Source: Diaminobutyricimonas sp. LJ205 (GTDB lineage: Bacteria; Actinomycetota; Actinomycetes; Actinomycetales; Microbacteriaceae). From it: a stretch of 64,000 nucleotides of DNA. Position 1 is the stretch's first letter. Each line of letters starts with the position of its first letter. The translations under genes were made by a program, and so were the position numbers. The notes beneath the pieces were generated by a model that saw only the letters and a program-made list of their open reading frames with translations, had not been told where the DNA came from and did not search any database. The stretch covers positions 1,922,001 to 1,986,000 of the forward strand of contig NZ_CP046619.1 in assembly GCF_009755725.1 (NCBI RefSeq). The letters run 5' to 3'. This document shows, one piece after another, positions 53,324 through 62,060 of this stretch.

Positions 53324-53371
53324 TCCTCGAGGCTACCGGGCGCCTCTGACAGCGCCGTCTAGGCTGGAGGC

Positions 53372-54313
53372 TTGAAGTCGATCCTGTTCCTTGCGCTGGC
53401 TACCTTGTTCTGGGCCGGCAATTTCGTTGCCGGTGCTGGGGCGGTGGCATCCGTCTCCCCGCTTCACCTGACCTGGCTGCGCTGGGCGATTGCGGTGCTT
53501 CCACTGCTGGCGCTCGCCCAGGTGATTGAGAAGCCGAACTGGAAGCGGTCGCTCGCGCAGTGGCCGCTGCTGGTGCTGCTGTCCGCGCTCGGGATGGCGG
53601 GCTTCCCGTGGCTGCTGTACACGGCGCTGGAGCACACCAGTGCGCTCAATGCGTCGCTGATCAACGCGGTGAACCCGGCGCTGATCGTGATCATCGCGGT
53701 CGTCGTGTTCCGGCAGCGCATCCGCTGGAACGGGATCGTCGGAATCATCATCGGCCTGGTCGGCGTGGTGGTCGTGGTCACCGACGGCCGGATCGGTGAC
53801 GTGTTCACCCAGCCGCCGAACCAGGGCGATGCGCTGATGGTTGCGGCCATCGTGGTGTGGAGCGCGTACACCTTCCTCGGCCGGTTCCTGACCGGGGTGC
53901 CGCCGATCACCGCGACGGCGCTGCAGGCGCTGTTCACGACGGTCGGCCTGGCGCCGTTCGCGATCAGCAGTGGCGTCGCGCTGCCGACGGACACACCGAC
54001 GATGCTGGCGCTGCTGTACATCGCCCTGTTCGCGTCCGTGCTGGCCTACGTGTTCTGGAACGCGGCGCTGCGCACCGTGCCGCCAGCCAAGGCAGGCATC
54101 TACCTCAACCTGATGGTGGTGTTCACGGCGCTCATCACGTTGGCGATCGGCGGCACCATCTCGGCGGCGCAGATCCTCGGCGGCATCCTGGTCGTCGGCG
54201 GGGTTGTGCTGACCTCCGCTCGACCGCGGAAACGGACTGTCCGGCGCGCGCGCAGAGGGGTGCCGGGGTCCCGCCGTCGCGTGCGCCGCTCACGGATACG
54301 CTCGAGGTCATGA
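53372..54313 (+). CDS. EamA family (DMT) transporter
   Basis: A 313-residue protein with about ten hydrophobic segments in two EamA repeats (ATLFWAGNFVAGAGAVA at the start, VVWSAYTFLGRFL in the second). It ends in a long arginine-rich tail (RKRTVRRARRG..., RRRVRRSRIRSRS). It starts at TTG 53372 with GGAGG immediately upstream. The stop overlaps the rsmD start by 4 nt. Substrate unknown. Confidence 0.86.
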   Translation: MKSILFLALATLFWAGNFVAGAGAVASVSPLHLTWLRWAIAVLPLLALAQVIEKPNWKRSLAQWPLLVLLSALGMAGFPWLLYTALEHTSALNASLINAVNPALIVIIAVVVFRQRIRWNGIVGIIIGLVGVVVVVTDGRIGDVFTQPPNQGDALMVAAIVVWSAYTFLGRFLTGVPPITATALQALFTTVGLAPFAISSGVALPTDTPTMLALLYIALFASVLAYVFWNAALRTVPPAKAGIYLNLMVVFTALITLAIGGTISAAQILGGILVVGGVVLTSARPRKRTVRRARRGVPGSRRRVRRSRIRSRS

Positions 54314-54876
54314 CCCGCATCATCGCCGGCTTCGCCGGATCGCTCTCGCTCGCGGTGCCACCGTCGGGCACCCGCCCGACCAGTGACCGTGTGCGTGAGG
54401 CGATCTTCAGCGCGCTGCAGGCCCGGGAGGTGCTCGAGGGGGCGCGGGTGCTCGACCTGTACGCGGGCTCGGGCGCGCTCGGTCTGGAAGCCGCGTCCCG
54501 CGGCGCCCGGCACGTGACGCTGGTCGAGCGCAGTTTCGGTGCCGCGCAGATCTGTCGCCGGAACGCGGCTCTGATCCAGAAGCAGGCGCCGAAGGCGGCG
54601 ACGCTCACCATCGAGGTCAGCGGGTCGCCCGTGCACGCCTTTCTGTCCGGGTCGGAACGCACCTGGGATGTCGTGTTGATCGACCCGCCCTACGACCTGT
54701 CGAACGTCGCCCTCGTGCACATGCTCGAGGTACTGGTGCCGCGGCTGGACGACGAAGCGATCGTCATGCTGGAGCGCAGTAGCCGCGACCCTGAACCCGC
54801 GTGGCCCGACGGGCTCGTGCTCGACCGTCGCAAGGACTACGGCGACACGGCGCTGTACTGGCTGAGCGCCGGGTAG
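54310..54876 (+). CDS. rsmD: 16S rRNA (guanine966-N2)-methyltransferase RsmD
   Basis: A 188-residue SAM-dependent methyltransferase. The opening RIIAGFAGSLSLAVP, TRPTSDRVREAIFSAL, the SAM-binding DLYAGSGALGLEAASRGA near residues 50-67 and the catalytic DPPYDLS near 122 are all present. It is translationally coupled to the EamA gene. Usually recG-rsmD-coaD run together; here rsmD lies on the strand opposite to recG. Confidence 0.94.
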   Translation: MTRIIAGFAGSLSLAVPPSGTRPTSDRVREAIFSALQAREVLEGARVLDLYAGSGALGLEAASRGARHVTLVERSFGAAQICRRNAALIQKQAPKAATLTIEVSGSPVHAFLSGSERTWDVVLIDPPYDLSNVALVHMLEVLVPRLDDEAIVMLERSSRDPEPAWPDGLVLDRRKDYGDTALYWLSAG

Positions 54877-54897
54877 TCCCTCCTCCTTGCCTCCGTG

Positions 54898-54966
54898 CGC
54901 TACAGAATCGCGCTACAGGATCGCGCTAGCGAAACATCGCTAGCGCGAGGCCGATTCGCTAGCGCG
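54898..54966. repeat. CGCTAGC palindromic repeat cluster between rsmD and the ArsR gene
   Basis: Two direct copies of GCGCTACAGAATC/GCGCTACAGGATC lead into a perfect hairpin, TCGCGCTAGCGA (54921-54932) and TCGCTAGCGCGA (54937-54948), with a 4-nt loop. A further GGCCGATTCGCTAGCGC copy follows. The same words fill the gap at 56766-56939. It lies between convergent genes and may serve as a two-way terminator. Confidence 0.72.
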
Positions 54967-54968
54967 GG

Positions 54969-55253
54969 TCAGCCCGCGGCGGGCTCGCCCTGCGCGAGGC
55001 ACCAGGCGGCGACATCCTGCAGCGGTCCCGCGGTGAGGGTCAGCACACTGGCCGTGCCGCGGCGTTCGGATGCCACCAGCCCGACTTCGCGGAGCAGGGT
55101 GACGTGCTGGCTGACCGAGGGTTGGGCGATGCCGAGCTCGGCCGCGAGCTCGCCCACGGTGCGCTCTCGTTCGGCGAGGAGTTCGATGATGCGGCGGCGG
55201 TTGGCGTCACCGACCGCCGTGAAGATGTCACGGCGTTTGGCCTGCCCGGTCAT
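54969..55253 (-). CDS. ArsR/SmtB family transcriptional regulator
   Basis: A 94-residue winged helix-turn-helix protein. The helix-turn-helix runs TVGELAAELGIAQPSVSQHVTLLREVGLV near residues 32-60, with the wing SERRGTASVLTL. No metal-binding CxC pair of the ArsR type is visible; the only cysteine is in AAWCLAQG near the C-terminus. It overlaps the thiL stop by 4 nt. The target is unknown. It may act on a distant metal- or redox-response gene. Confidence 0.88.
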   Translation of the reverse strand: MTGQAKRRDIFTAVGDANRRRIIELLAERERTVGELAAELGIAQPSVSQHVTLLREVGLVASERRGTASVLTLTAGPLQDVAAWCLAQGEPAAG

Positions 55254-56233
55254 CCGCGGCCTCCGTTCCAGCCGACGTACGGGTCCCAGCCGGACGGCCT
55301 GGTCCAGAGTTCACCCTCGACCAGGAGCGCGTCGCCGGTGACGACCCGGCCGATCGCCCGGAAACCGTCCGGCAGTGCCACCTCGGCGGGGAAGGTGGCC
55401 AGCAGGGCGTGATCCTCGCCGCCCTCCAGGGCGGCCAGCGGGTCTTCGCCGAGCGCGTCGGCGGACAGGTCGAAGCCGACGCCGCTGGCGCGGATCAGCC
55501 GGCGGGCGTCAATGGCGAGCCCGTCGCTGACATCGAGCATGGCGGTGGCGCCGGCCTCGGCGGCGGCGACTCCGGCCCGAAGGGGCGGACGCGGCGTGAG
55601 TTGGGCGCCGAGCAGCTCGGGCTCGCGGAGTCGCAGTTCATCGGCGGCCGATCGTTCGGGCACGCCGTCGGAGTCTGTTGCTTCGGCGAACAGCAGCGCC
55701 AAGCCACGGCCGGCCAGCCCGAGTTCGCCCGCCACCGCGACGGTGTCACCCGGCCTCGCGCCGGAGCGCAACACCGGCGGGCGCCCCTGAAGGTCCCCAA
55801 ACGCGGTGACCGCGATGGTCAACGTCTGCGACACCGACAGGTCGCCGCCGACCACGCCGCAGCCCGGAGCCAGCGCGGCGCAGGCGTCACGGAATCCGTC
55901 GGCGATGCCCTCGAGGGTGGCGACCGGCAGGTCGGCGGGAGCGGCGATGGCCACGACCAGTGCGGTGGGCGTAGCACCCATGGCCGCGACATCCGACAGA
56001 TTGGACGCCGCCGCCTTCCAACCCAGGTCGTGCGGTGTCGACCAGGCGAGCCGGAAGTCGGGACCGTGGATCATCATGTCGGTGGTGACCACGAAACGTC
56101 CATCGGGCGCGGCGATCACTGCGCAGTCATCTCCGGGTCCAAGCAGTTCGGCGTCGGCTTTCGGCAGCCGCGGGAACAGTCGCGCGAGGGCGCCCAGTTC
56201 GCCGACGGAACCCAGGGTGTCAGGAATGACCAT
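55250..56233 (-). CDS. thiL: Thiamine-monophosphate kinase
   Basis: A 327-residue kinase that makes thiamine diphosphate from thiamine monophosphate. It has LLGPGDDCAVIAAPDG near residues 30-45, TTDMMIHGPDF, the WKAAASNLSDVAAMGATP block near 75 and MLDVSDGLAIDARRLI near 235, all typical of the PurM/ThiL fold. It is divergent from the DUF3515 lipoprotein by 23 nt, a conserved actinobacterial pairing, and overlaps the ArsR gene by 4 nt. Confidence 0.94.
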   Translation of the reverse strand: MVIPDTLGSVGELGALARLFPRLPKADAELLGPGDDCAVIAAPDGRFVVTTDMMIHGPDFRLAWSTPHDLGWKAAASNLSDVAAMGATPTALVVAIAAPADLPVATLEGIADGFRDACAALAPGCGVVGGDLSVSQTLTIAVTAFGDLQGRPPVLRSGARPGDTVAVAGELGLAGRGLALLFAEATDSDGVPERSAADELRLREPELLGAQLTPRPPLRAGVAAAEAGATAMLDVSDGLAIDARRLIRASGVGFDLSADALGEDPLAALEGGEDHALLATFPAEVALPDGFRAIGRVVTGDALLVEGELWTRPSGWDPYVGWNGGRG

Positions 56234-56256
56234 GCCTCAAACGGTAGCCTGAACTG

Positions 56257-56748
56257 GTGAAGTCCCCGCGCCTGCTCGTTGCCATTCTGGCTCTGCCACT
56301 TGCGGTTGGACTAGCCGGTTGCGCTCCCGCCGTGGTCATGGAGGCAGCGCCGGATGCCGAGAACCCGGACTGCGCGTCGGTGATCGTGCGGCTGCCTGAC
56401 TCCGTCGCCGGGCTGGAGAGCCGCGAGACGGACGCGCAGGCCACGGCCGCGTGGGGCGACCCCACCGGCGTGCTGCTGACGTGCGGGGTGCCGGTGCCCG
56501 GTCCGAGCGAGATGGACTGCATCGAGATCGACGGCATCGACTGGCTGCGGGATGCCTCCAATGACGAGCTCACGCTGTTCACGACCTACGGCCGTGACCC
56601 GGCGATCACGGTCGGCATCGACCCCGCCGCGGTCTCGGGCGGGCCGGCGCTGGCTGACCTGACGTCGGCGGTGCGCACGATCGAGCAGACCCGCACCTGC
56701 CTGTCCCGGCTCGACGTGATCGACCCGACTCAGGCGCCGACCGGCTGA
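56257..56748 (+). CDS. DUF3515 family lipoprotein
   Basis: A 163-residue exported protein starting at GTG. A lipobox LAGC lies near residues 19-22. The mature part has paired cysteines (NPDCASVIV, LLTCGVPVPGP, MDCIEIDGIDW, RTCLSRLD), the DUF3515 pattern; with four cysteines after the lipid-bearing one, two disulfides are likely. Function unknown; it is normally adjacent to thiL and ddl in actinobacteria. Confidence 0.88.
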   Translation: MKSPRLLVAILALPLAVGLAGCAPAVVMEAAPDAENPDCASVIVRLPDSVAGLESRETDAQATAAWGDPTGVLLTCGVPVPGPSEMDCIEIDGIDWLRDASNDELTLFTTYGRDPAITVGIDPAAVSGGPALADLTSAVRTIEQTRTCLSRLDVIDPTQAPTG

Positions 56749-56765
56749 GCTGGTCCCACTCTCGT

Positions 56766-56939
56766 GGCGCTAGCGTTCCGGCCGCGCGCGCGAAGTTTCG
56801 CGCGCGCTAAGCCGATTCACTAGCGCCGGGCAACGCCCCAATCTCTGATTGGGTACCGCCACGTTCGGGCGCTAGCTAATCGGCCTCGCGCGCGTGAAAG
56901 TTCGCTCGCGCGAAGCCGTTTCGCTAGCGGCACGCCGCC
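56766..56939. repeat. Nested CGCTAGC/GCGCGC palindrome cluster
   Basis: The gap between the DUF3515 gene and the helicase stop is filled by palindromes. An outer pair GGCGCTAG (56766-56773) and CTAGCGCC (56820-56827) encloses a perfect GCGCGCGCGAA/TTCGCGCGCGC hairpin (56784-56807). Then comes CCCAATC/GATTGGG (56837-56853). A reversed copy with CGCTAGCTAATCGGCC runs to GAAGCCGTTTCGCTAGCGG at about 56931. It shares words with 54898-54966. Confidence 0.72.
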
Positions 56940-56951
56940 ACCATCCGCGCG

Positions 56952-58742
56952 CTAGCTGCGGCGGGGCTTCCGGGCAGGACGGTCGCCGCGGTCGTCGGAC
57001 CGGGCGCCACCGCGACGATCCGGTCGGATCTCGATGAGCTTGCCGCTGATGCGAGTGTCCTGCAGCTTGTCGAGCACGTCGCCCGACAGGTCGGCCGGCA
57101 GTTCGACGATCGAGAAGTCCGGGCGGATCTGAATGGCACCGAAGTCGTCCCGGCTGAGACCACCCTCGTTCGCGAGCGCCCCGACGATCTGCCTGGGCTC
57201 AACGCGCTGCCGCTTGCCCACCTCGATCCGGTAGGCCGCCATCGGCTTGGTCGAGCGCGGACGCCGCTCGGGGCGATCACCGCGATCACCGCGATCACCG
57301 CGGTCGCCACGTTCCGGCCGGTCGCCGCGAGCGCCTCGCTCGGCGCGGTCATCCCGGTCGTACCGCTGGGCCCGCTCATCTTCCGCGGAGAGCAAAAGCG
57401 GAGTGTCACCCTGGGCAACGACCGCGAGCGCCGCAGCGACATCTGCCTCGGGCACGTCGTGGTGCTCCACGTAATGCCCGATGATGTCGCGGAACCCGGC
57501 GATTCGATCTTCCTGGCTCAGCGCTTCGGTGATCGCGTCGTCGAAGCGAGCCAGGCGGGTGACGTTCACGTCTTCCACGGTCGGCAAGTGCATCTGCGTC
57601 AGCGGCTGCCTGGTCGCCTTCTCGATCGCAACGAGCAGACGGCGCTCGCGTGGAGTGACGAAGCTGATCGCGGCACCGCTGCGCCCCGCTCGACCGGTCC
57701 GGCCGATCCGGTGCACGTAGGACTCGGTGTCGATCGGGATGTCGTAGTTGACCACGTGACTGATCCGGTCGACGTCGAGGCCGCGCGCCGCGACATCCGT
57801 GGCGACCAGGATGTCGAGCTTGCCGGTCTTCAACTGGTTGACGGTGCGTTCACGCTGCACCTGGGCCACGTCGCCGCTGATCGCCGCCGCGGAATAGCCG
57901 CGCGCCCGCAGCTTCTCGGCGAGGGTCTCGGTCTCGTTCTTGGTGCGGACGAACACGATCATGCCCTCGAAGTTCTCCACCTCGAGGATGCGGGTGAGAG
58001 CGTCAACCTTCTGCGGGTACCCCACCATGAGGTAACGCTGGGTGGTGTTCGCGGATGTCGTGGTCTTGGCCTTGACCGTGATTTCTTCGGGATCCTTCAG
58101 GTACTGCTTCGAGATCCGTCGAATCTGCGCCGGCATGGTCGCCGAGAATAGGGCCACCTGCTTGTCGTCCGGGGTGTCGGCGAGGATGGTCTCGACGTCC
58201 TCGGCGAAGCCCATCTTCAGCATCTCGTCGGCCTCGTCGAGCACCAGGTACTTGAGCTCGGACAGGTCGAGGGTGCCCTTAGCGAGGTGGTCCATGATGC
58301 GGCCGGGCGTGCCGACCACGACGTGAACGCCGCGCCGCAGTGCCGACAATTGCACTCCGTAGGCCTGCCCGCCGTACACCGGCAGCAGGTGCACGCCACG
58401 CATGTGAGCCGCATACGACTCGAAGGCCTCACTGACCTGCAGCGCCAGCTCCCGGGTCGGCGAGAGCACGAGAGCCTGCGGCTTCTTCTGCGACACGTCG
58501 AGGCGGGACAGGATCGGCAAGGCGAACGCGGCGGTCTTGCCGGTGCCGGTCTGGGCAAGGCCGACGACATCGCGGCCCGCAAGGAGTGTAGGGATGGTGG
58601 CCGCCTGAATGGCGGATGGGATTTCGTATCCGATGTCGCGGATGGCCTTCAGCACTGCATCGCTGAGGCCCAGGTCGGAGAAGGTCTTCGCTTCGGTGGC
58701 AGAATCTGCCTCGTTCTGCGCCGTTGTTTCAGTGGGCGTCAT
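56952..58742 (-). CDS. DEAD-box RNA helicase, DeaD/CsdA type
   Basis: A 596-residue ATP-dependent RNA helicase for ribosome assembly and mRNA turnover. Q-motif FSDLGLSDAVLKAI, Walker A AQTGTGKTAAFALP near residue 66, LVLDEADEMLK near 167, LFSATMP near 200 and HRIGRTGRAGRSG near 341 are in order. The C-terminal DbpA-type RNA-binding domain (AAYRIEVGKRQRVEPRQIVGA) lies near residues 510-580. An arginine/glycine/aspartate linker with four RGD units (9-bp tandem repeats, 57270-57310) precedes it, and the tail is RGG-like. ATG 58742 (MTPTETT) is taken as start; the open frame upstream has no homology. Confidence 0.94.
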   Translation of the reverse strand: MTPTETTAQNEADSATEAKTFSDLGLSDAVLKAIRDIGYEIPSAIQAATIPTLLAGRDVVGLAQTGTGKTAAFALPILSRLDVSQKKPQALVLSPTRELALQVSEAFESYAAHMRGVHLLPVYGGQAYGVQLSALRRGVHVVVGTPGRIMDHLAKGTLDLSELKYLVLDEADEMLKMGFAEDVETILADTPDDKQVALFSATMPAQIRRISKQYLKDPEEITVKAKTTTSANTTQRYLMVGYPQKVDALTRILEVENFEGMIVFVRTKNETETLAEKLRARGYSAAAISGDVAQVQRERTVNQLKTGKLDILVATDVAARGLDVDRISHVVNYDIPIDTESYVHRIGRTGRAGRSGAAISFVTPRERRLLVAIEKATRQPLTQMHLPTVEDVNVTRLARFDDAITEALSQEDRIAGFRDIIGHYVEHHDVPEADVAAALAVVAQGDTPLLLSAEDERAQRYDRDDRAERGARGDRPERGDRGDRGDRGDRPERRPRSTKPMAAYRIEVGKRQRVEPRQIVGALANEGGLSRDDFGAIQIRPDFSIVELPADLSGDVLDKLQDTRISGKLIEIRPDRRGGARSDDRGDRPARKPRRS

Positions 58743-58932
58743 GGCTCTAACGGTAGTCGGTCTGGGTCGTCGTTCTGTCACGGAGTACTCGGCCACATCG
58801 GGCCGCAGATCCTGAACGTACCCCCCGAACGGGTGCAACAGATGGCAACAGCTATTCACACCGAACCGGACTCCCGAGACTGAACCCAGCACGGGTATGT
58901 CCCGAGTGTCGGTTGTTCAAAGGAGAACTGTG

Positions 58933-61242
58933 ATGACCAGAGCAGATTCGCGTGCAAGGCGACGGCGGGGCCTGATTGGCCTCGCCGTCGCACTGCCGCT
59001 GACGTTTATCATGGGCGCCGGCGCCGTCGCCGCTGCTCCCCCGACCACGAATGAAGGCAATCACGGGAAGCCGGCGGTGCTGGAGACCCGTGCCAAGCAG
59101 ATCATCACGGTCAAGGGACGCCAGTTCAAAGATCTGAACGCCAATGGCAAGCTCGATGTCTACGAGGACTGGCGGAAGCCGGTCGAGACTCGAGTCGCCG
59201 ATCTGGTGGGGCAGATGACGCTCGAGGAGAAGGCCGGGCTCATGCTCATCGATACGGTGAATGCGGCCTGTTCGCCGAGCGGTGTGCGAGGCACGGTTCC
59301 CGCCCTCGCACACGACTACATCGCCAACCAGCAGATGCACCGCTTCATCTTCCGCAACGTCGTGACCAGCGCAGATAAGGCCAGTTGCTCGGGAACGCCC
59401 AGCATCACGCCGGCCGAGGCCGCCAACTTCACCAACAGCATCCAGGAACTGAGCGAGGCCACCCGTCTCGGCATTCCGGTGTTGTACAAGTCCAACGCAC
59501 GTAACCACATCGACGCTCAGGCCAGGGTCGGCATCAACGAGGCTCCGGGCGCCTTCTCGGCATTCCCGAAGGAGGCTGGCCTCGCCGCTGCCGCGCTCGG
59601 CGTGCAGGCCAAGGCAACCGGTGAGGCGACCGACGGCGACATGTCAGTCATCGAGGAATTCGCCGAGGTCATGGGTGAGGAGTGGGCCTCCATCGGCCTG
59701 CGCGGTATGTACGGCTACATGGCCGACCTGTCGACCGAGCCGCGCTGGTACCGCACACATGAGACGTTCACCGAGGACGCCGACCTGGGTGCGAACATCA
59801 TGGGCGAACTCGTCCAGACCCTCCAGGGCCCGATCGGCAAGGACGGCAACTCGCTGAGCCCGGACACGTCGGTCGCGCTGACCATGAAGCACTTCCCGGG
59901 CGGTGGCCCGCAGGAACTCGGCCTTGACCCGCACTACGCCTTCGGCAAGGCGCAGGTCTACCCCGGGGACGCCTTCGGCTACCACCTCAAGCCCTTCCAG
60001 GCGGCCATCGACGCGGGTGTGGCCTCGATCATGCCGTACTACGGCGTCCCGGTGGATGTCACCTACGAGGGCGTGGACTACGACGAAGTCGGCATGGCGT
60101 TCTCCGACCAGATCGTGAACGGACTGCTGCGCGACCAGATGGGCTTCAAGGGGTACGTCAACTCCGACACCGGCATCATCAACGACCGGGCCTGGGGGCT
60201 TGAGGACGCGACCGTCCCCGAGCGCGTGGCGGCGGCCATCAACGGTGGCACCGACACCCTCTCCGGCTTCCACGACGTGGCGACGATCATTGACCTGGTC
60301 GACGCCGGGCTCGTGACCGAGGACCGCGTGACCCTCGCTGCCGAGCGGCTGCTCGCGCCGATGTTCGAGTTGGGCCTGTTCGAGGACCCGTACGTCGACC
60401 CCGCGGTCGCCACGGCCACGGTCGGCAGCGACGAGAACCGTGCGGCGGCCGTGGACATGCAGCGCAAGTCCACGGTGTTGCTGCAGAACCAGGAGATCGA
60501 CGGCGACTCGGTCCTTCCGCTGGATGGCGGCGAGACCGTATACGTGCTCGGCAACGTCGACGCCGCGCAGGTTGCGGCCGCCGGCTACGACGTCATCAAT
60601 GGCAACGACCCGGCTGAGCTGCGCACCGCAGCAGATGCCGACGTCGCGCTGATCTCGATGACCGGGCGGAACGTGAACACCGGCACCTACGTCAGCAACA
60701 GCCCAGCCACGGGGCTCAACCCCGAGCACATCAACCCGAGCGTCATCGAGGGCTACGCCGGCCTCGACGGGCAGAGCCCGTACGGCGCGGCGGATGCGTG
60801 TGTCCACACCGGCGGTGCCTGCACCGACAACGGGCTGCGCTTCGGTGGCTCCTTCCCGTGGGAGTCGAGCATCCTCGACTTCACCGGCATGGCGGACGCC
60901 GAGTCGTGGGAGGTCACCCCGTCCCTCGACAAGGTGCAGCAGGTGATGGCTGAGGTCGGCGCCGAGAACGTCGTTCTCGACATCTACTTCCGCCAGCCGT
61001 GGGTTATCGACGAGGCCAGCGGCCTGCGCGACGCCGGTGCGATCCTCGCCAACTTCGGCAACAGCACCGCGGCGCTGATGGACATCGTCTCCGGCGAGTT
61101 CAACCCGCAGGGCCGCATGCCGTTCGCGTTGGCCGGAACGCCTGAGGCGATCCTCCAGCAGAACAGCGACACACCGGGCTATGACGAGACCGATGACGGC
61201 GCGCTGTTCCGGTACGGGTTCGGCCTGAGCTACAAGGAGTAA
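58933..61242 (+). CDS. Exported glycoside hydrolase family 3 protein
   Basis: A 769-residue secreted enzyme. AGGAG lies 7 nt before ATG 58933. The N-terminus RADSRARRRRGLIGLAVALP is a long basic signal peptide, possibly Tat-type, ending near AVAAA. An EF-hand-like calcium loop DLNANGKLDVYEDW lies near residues 69-82. GH3 motifs follow: MTLEEKAGLML, VALTMKHFPGGGPQE near 317 and GYVNSDTGIIND near 412 with the likely nucleophile aspartate. The second GH3 domain holds STVLLQNQ and SWEVTPSLD. Family members release beta-linked glucose, xylose or arabinose; specificity is not predictable. Confidence 0.9.
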   Translation: MTRADSRARRRRGLIGLAVALPLTFIMGAGAVAAAPPTTNEGNHGKPAVLETRAKQIITVKGRQFKDLNANGKLDVYEDWRKPVETRVADLVGQMTLEEKAGLMLIDTVNAACSPSGVRGTVPALAHDYIANQQMHRFIFRNVVTSADKASCSGTPSITPAEAANFTNSIQELSEATRLGIPVLYKSNARNHIDAQARVGINEAPGAFSAFPKEAGLAAAALGVQAKATGEATDGDMSVIEEFAEVMGEEWASIGLRGMYGYMADLSTEPRWYRTHETFTEDADLGANIMGELVQTLQGPIGKDGNSLSPDTSVALTMKHFPGGGPQELGLDPHYAFGKAQVYPGDAFGYHLKPFQAAIDAGVASIMPYYGVPVDVTYEGVDYDEVGMAFSDQIVNGLLRDQMGFKGYVNSDTGIINDRAWGLEDATVPERVAAAINGGTDTLSGFHDVATIIDLVDAGLVTEDRVTLAAERLLAPMFELGLFEDPYVDPAVATATVGSDENRAAAVDMQRKSTVLLQNQEIDGDSVLPLDGGETVYVLGNVDAAQVAAAGYDVINGNDPAELRTAADADVALISMTGRNVNTGTYVSNSPATGLNPEHINPSVIEGYAGLDGQSPYGAADACVHTGGACTDNGLRFGGSFPWESSILDFTGMADAESWEVTPSLDKVQQVMAEVGAENVVLDIYFRQPWVIDEASGLRDAGAILANFGNSTAALMDIVSGEFNPQGRMPFALAGTPEAILQQNSDTPGYDETDDGALFRYGFGLSYKE

Positions 61243-61262
61243 CCACCCTTCTCCGCAATGAG

Positions 61263-61291
61263 ACGGCGGGCCACCTGACGTGGCCCGCCGT
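61263..61291 (+). terminator. Rho-independent terminator after the GH3 gene
   Basis: ACGGCGGGCCAC (61263-61274) pairs perfectly with GTGGCCCGCCGT (61280-61291) over a 5-nt loop, followed by TTTC. It lies 20 nt after the GH3 stop. The U tract is short, as is common in high-GC actinobacteria. Confidence 0.75.
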
Positions 61292-61342
61292 TTCGCGTTG
61301 CCACCGGTTCACAAGAGCACGGTCCCTCAAGAGCACGGTCCC

Positions 61343-62029
61343 TCAGTCGCGCCCCGAATTGGAGCCGGATGCCGCCGCCCGTGCCGCCTCCGCGGCCCGT
61401 GTTACCCACTTGGGTGTTTCGCCGAAACGCATAGGAGTCACCAGCCGGCCCGCCGCGCTGTCTTCGATGAGCTGCGTGAGCCGTCGCTCGCGGGTGGCCT
61501 CCTGCTTGGCGGACAGCACCCAGTGCGTGACCTGGCGCCGGTAGGTGGCGGTGGCCGCCTGCCAGAACGCGGATGCCGCGGCATCCGCTGTCATCCGTGC
61601 CGCGGCCTCGGGCGGCAACTCCTGAAGGGGGTTCTCGTGCGAGTACACGCCGGATTTGTCTTCACGCCGCCTCTCGAAGGCAGCGAGGCCCGCCTGGTGC
61701 ATGCGCCCCTCAGCGGTGAGCCGCTCGACGAGGGCGATATTCACGCTCGACCAGATGCTCGAGGGCTTGCGTGGAGTCCAGCGTTGACGACGAGCATCGT
61801 CGTCGATGCGCTGGCTCACCGAGTCGATCCAGCCGAAGCACAACGCCTCGGGAACGGCGGCCTCCCAAGTGAGTCCGCGGTCGGGCACGTGCTTCTTGTA
61901 CAGGCCCATCCACAACTCGGTCTCGGTGGCATGGTTGGCCTCGAGCCAGCCGCGGAACTCCTCCGGACCCGAGAAGAACAGGGCAGGCCGTTCGGGCGTG
62001 CCGCCCGGGGTGCCGAACGTCGCGGTCAT
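61343..62029 (-). CDS. YdeI/OmpD-associated family protein
   Basis: A 228-residue protein. It has FSGPEEFRGWLEANHATETELWMGLYKK near the N-terminus, ALCFGWIDSVSQRIDDDARRQRWTPRK near residues 62-88 and the closing THWVLSAKQEATRERRLTQLIEDSAAG. This is the YdeI pattern, often annotated as bacteriocin-protection or OmpD-associated. The molecular role is unclear. It lies 31 nt before ddl in reading order, on the same strand, but is probably independent. Confidence 0.86.
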   Translation of the reverse strand: MTATFGTPGGTPERPALFFSGPEEFRGWLEANHATETELWMGLYKKHVPDRGLTWEAAVPEALCFGWIDSVSQRIDDDARRQRWTPRKPSSIWSSVNIALVERLTAEGRMHQAGLAAFERRREDKSGVYSHENPLQELPPEAAARMTADAAASAFWQAATATYRRQVTHWVLSAKQEATRERRLTQLIEDSAAGRLVTPMRFGETPKWVTRAAEAARAAASGSNSGRD

Positions 62030-62060
62030 GGCACGAGTCTGCCAGCAGCCACCGACGGGA

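Noticed and set aside
50885-53362. Very long open frame antisense to recG and coaD
   Set aside because: It is a high-GC shadow of recG: its residues follow the complementary codons and it has no recognisable domain, while recG on the other strand is complete.
57270-57310. CRISPR-like short repeats
   Set aside because: These are 9-bp in-frame units in a coding region with no spacers and no cas genes.
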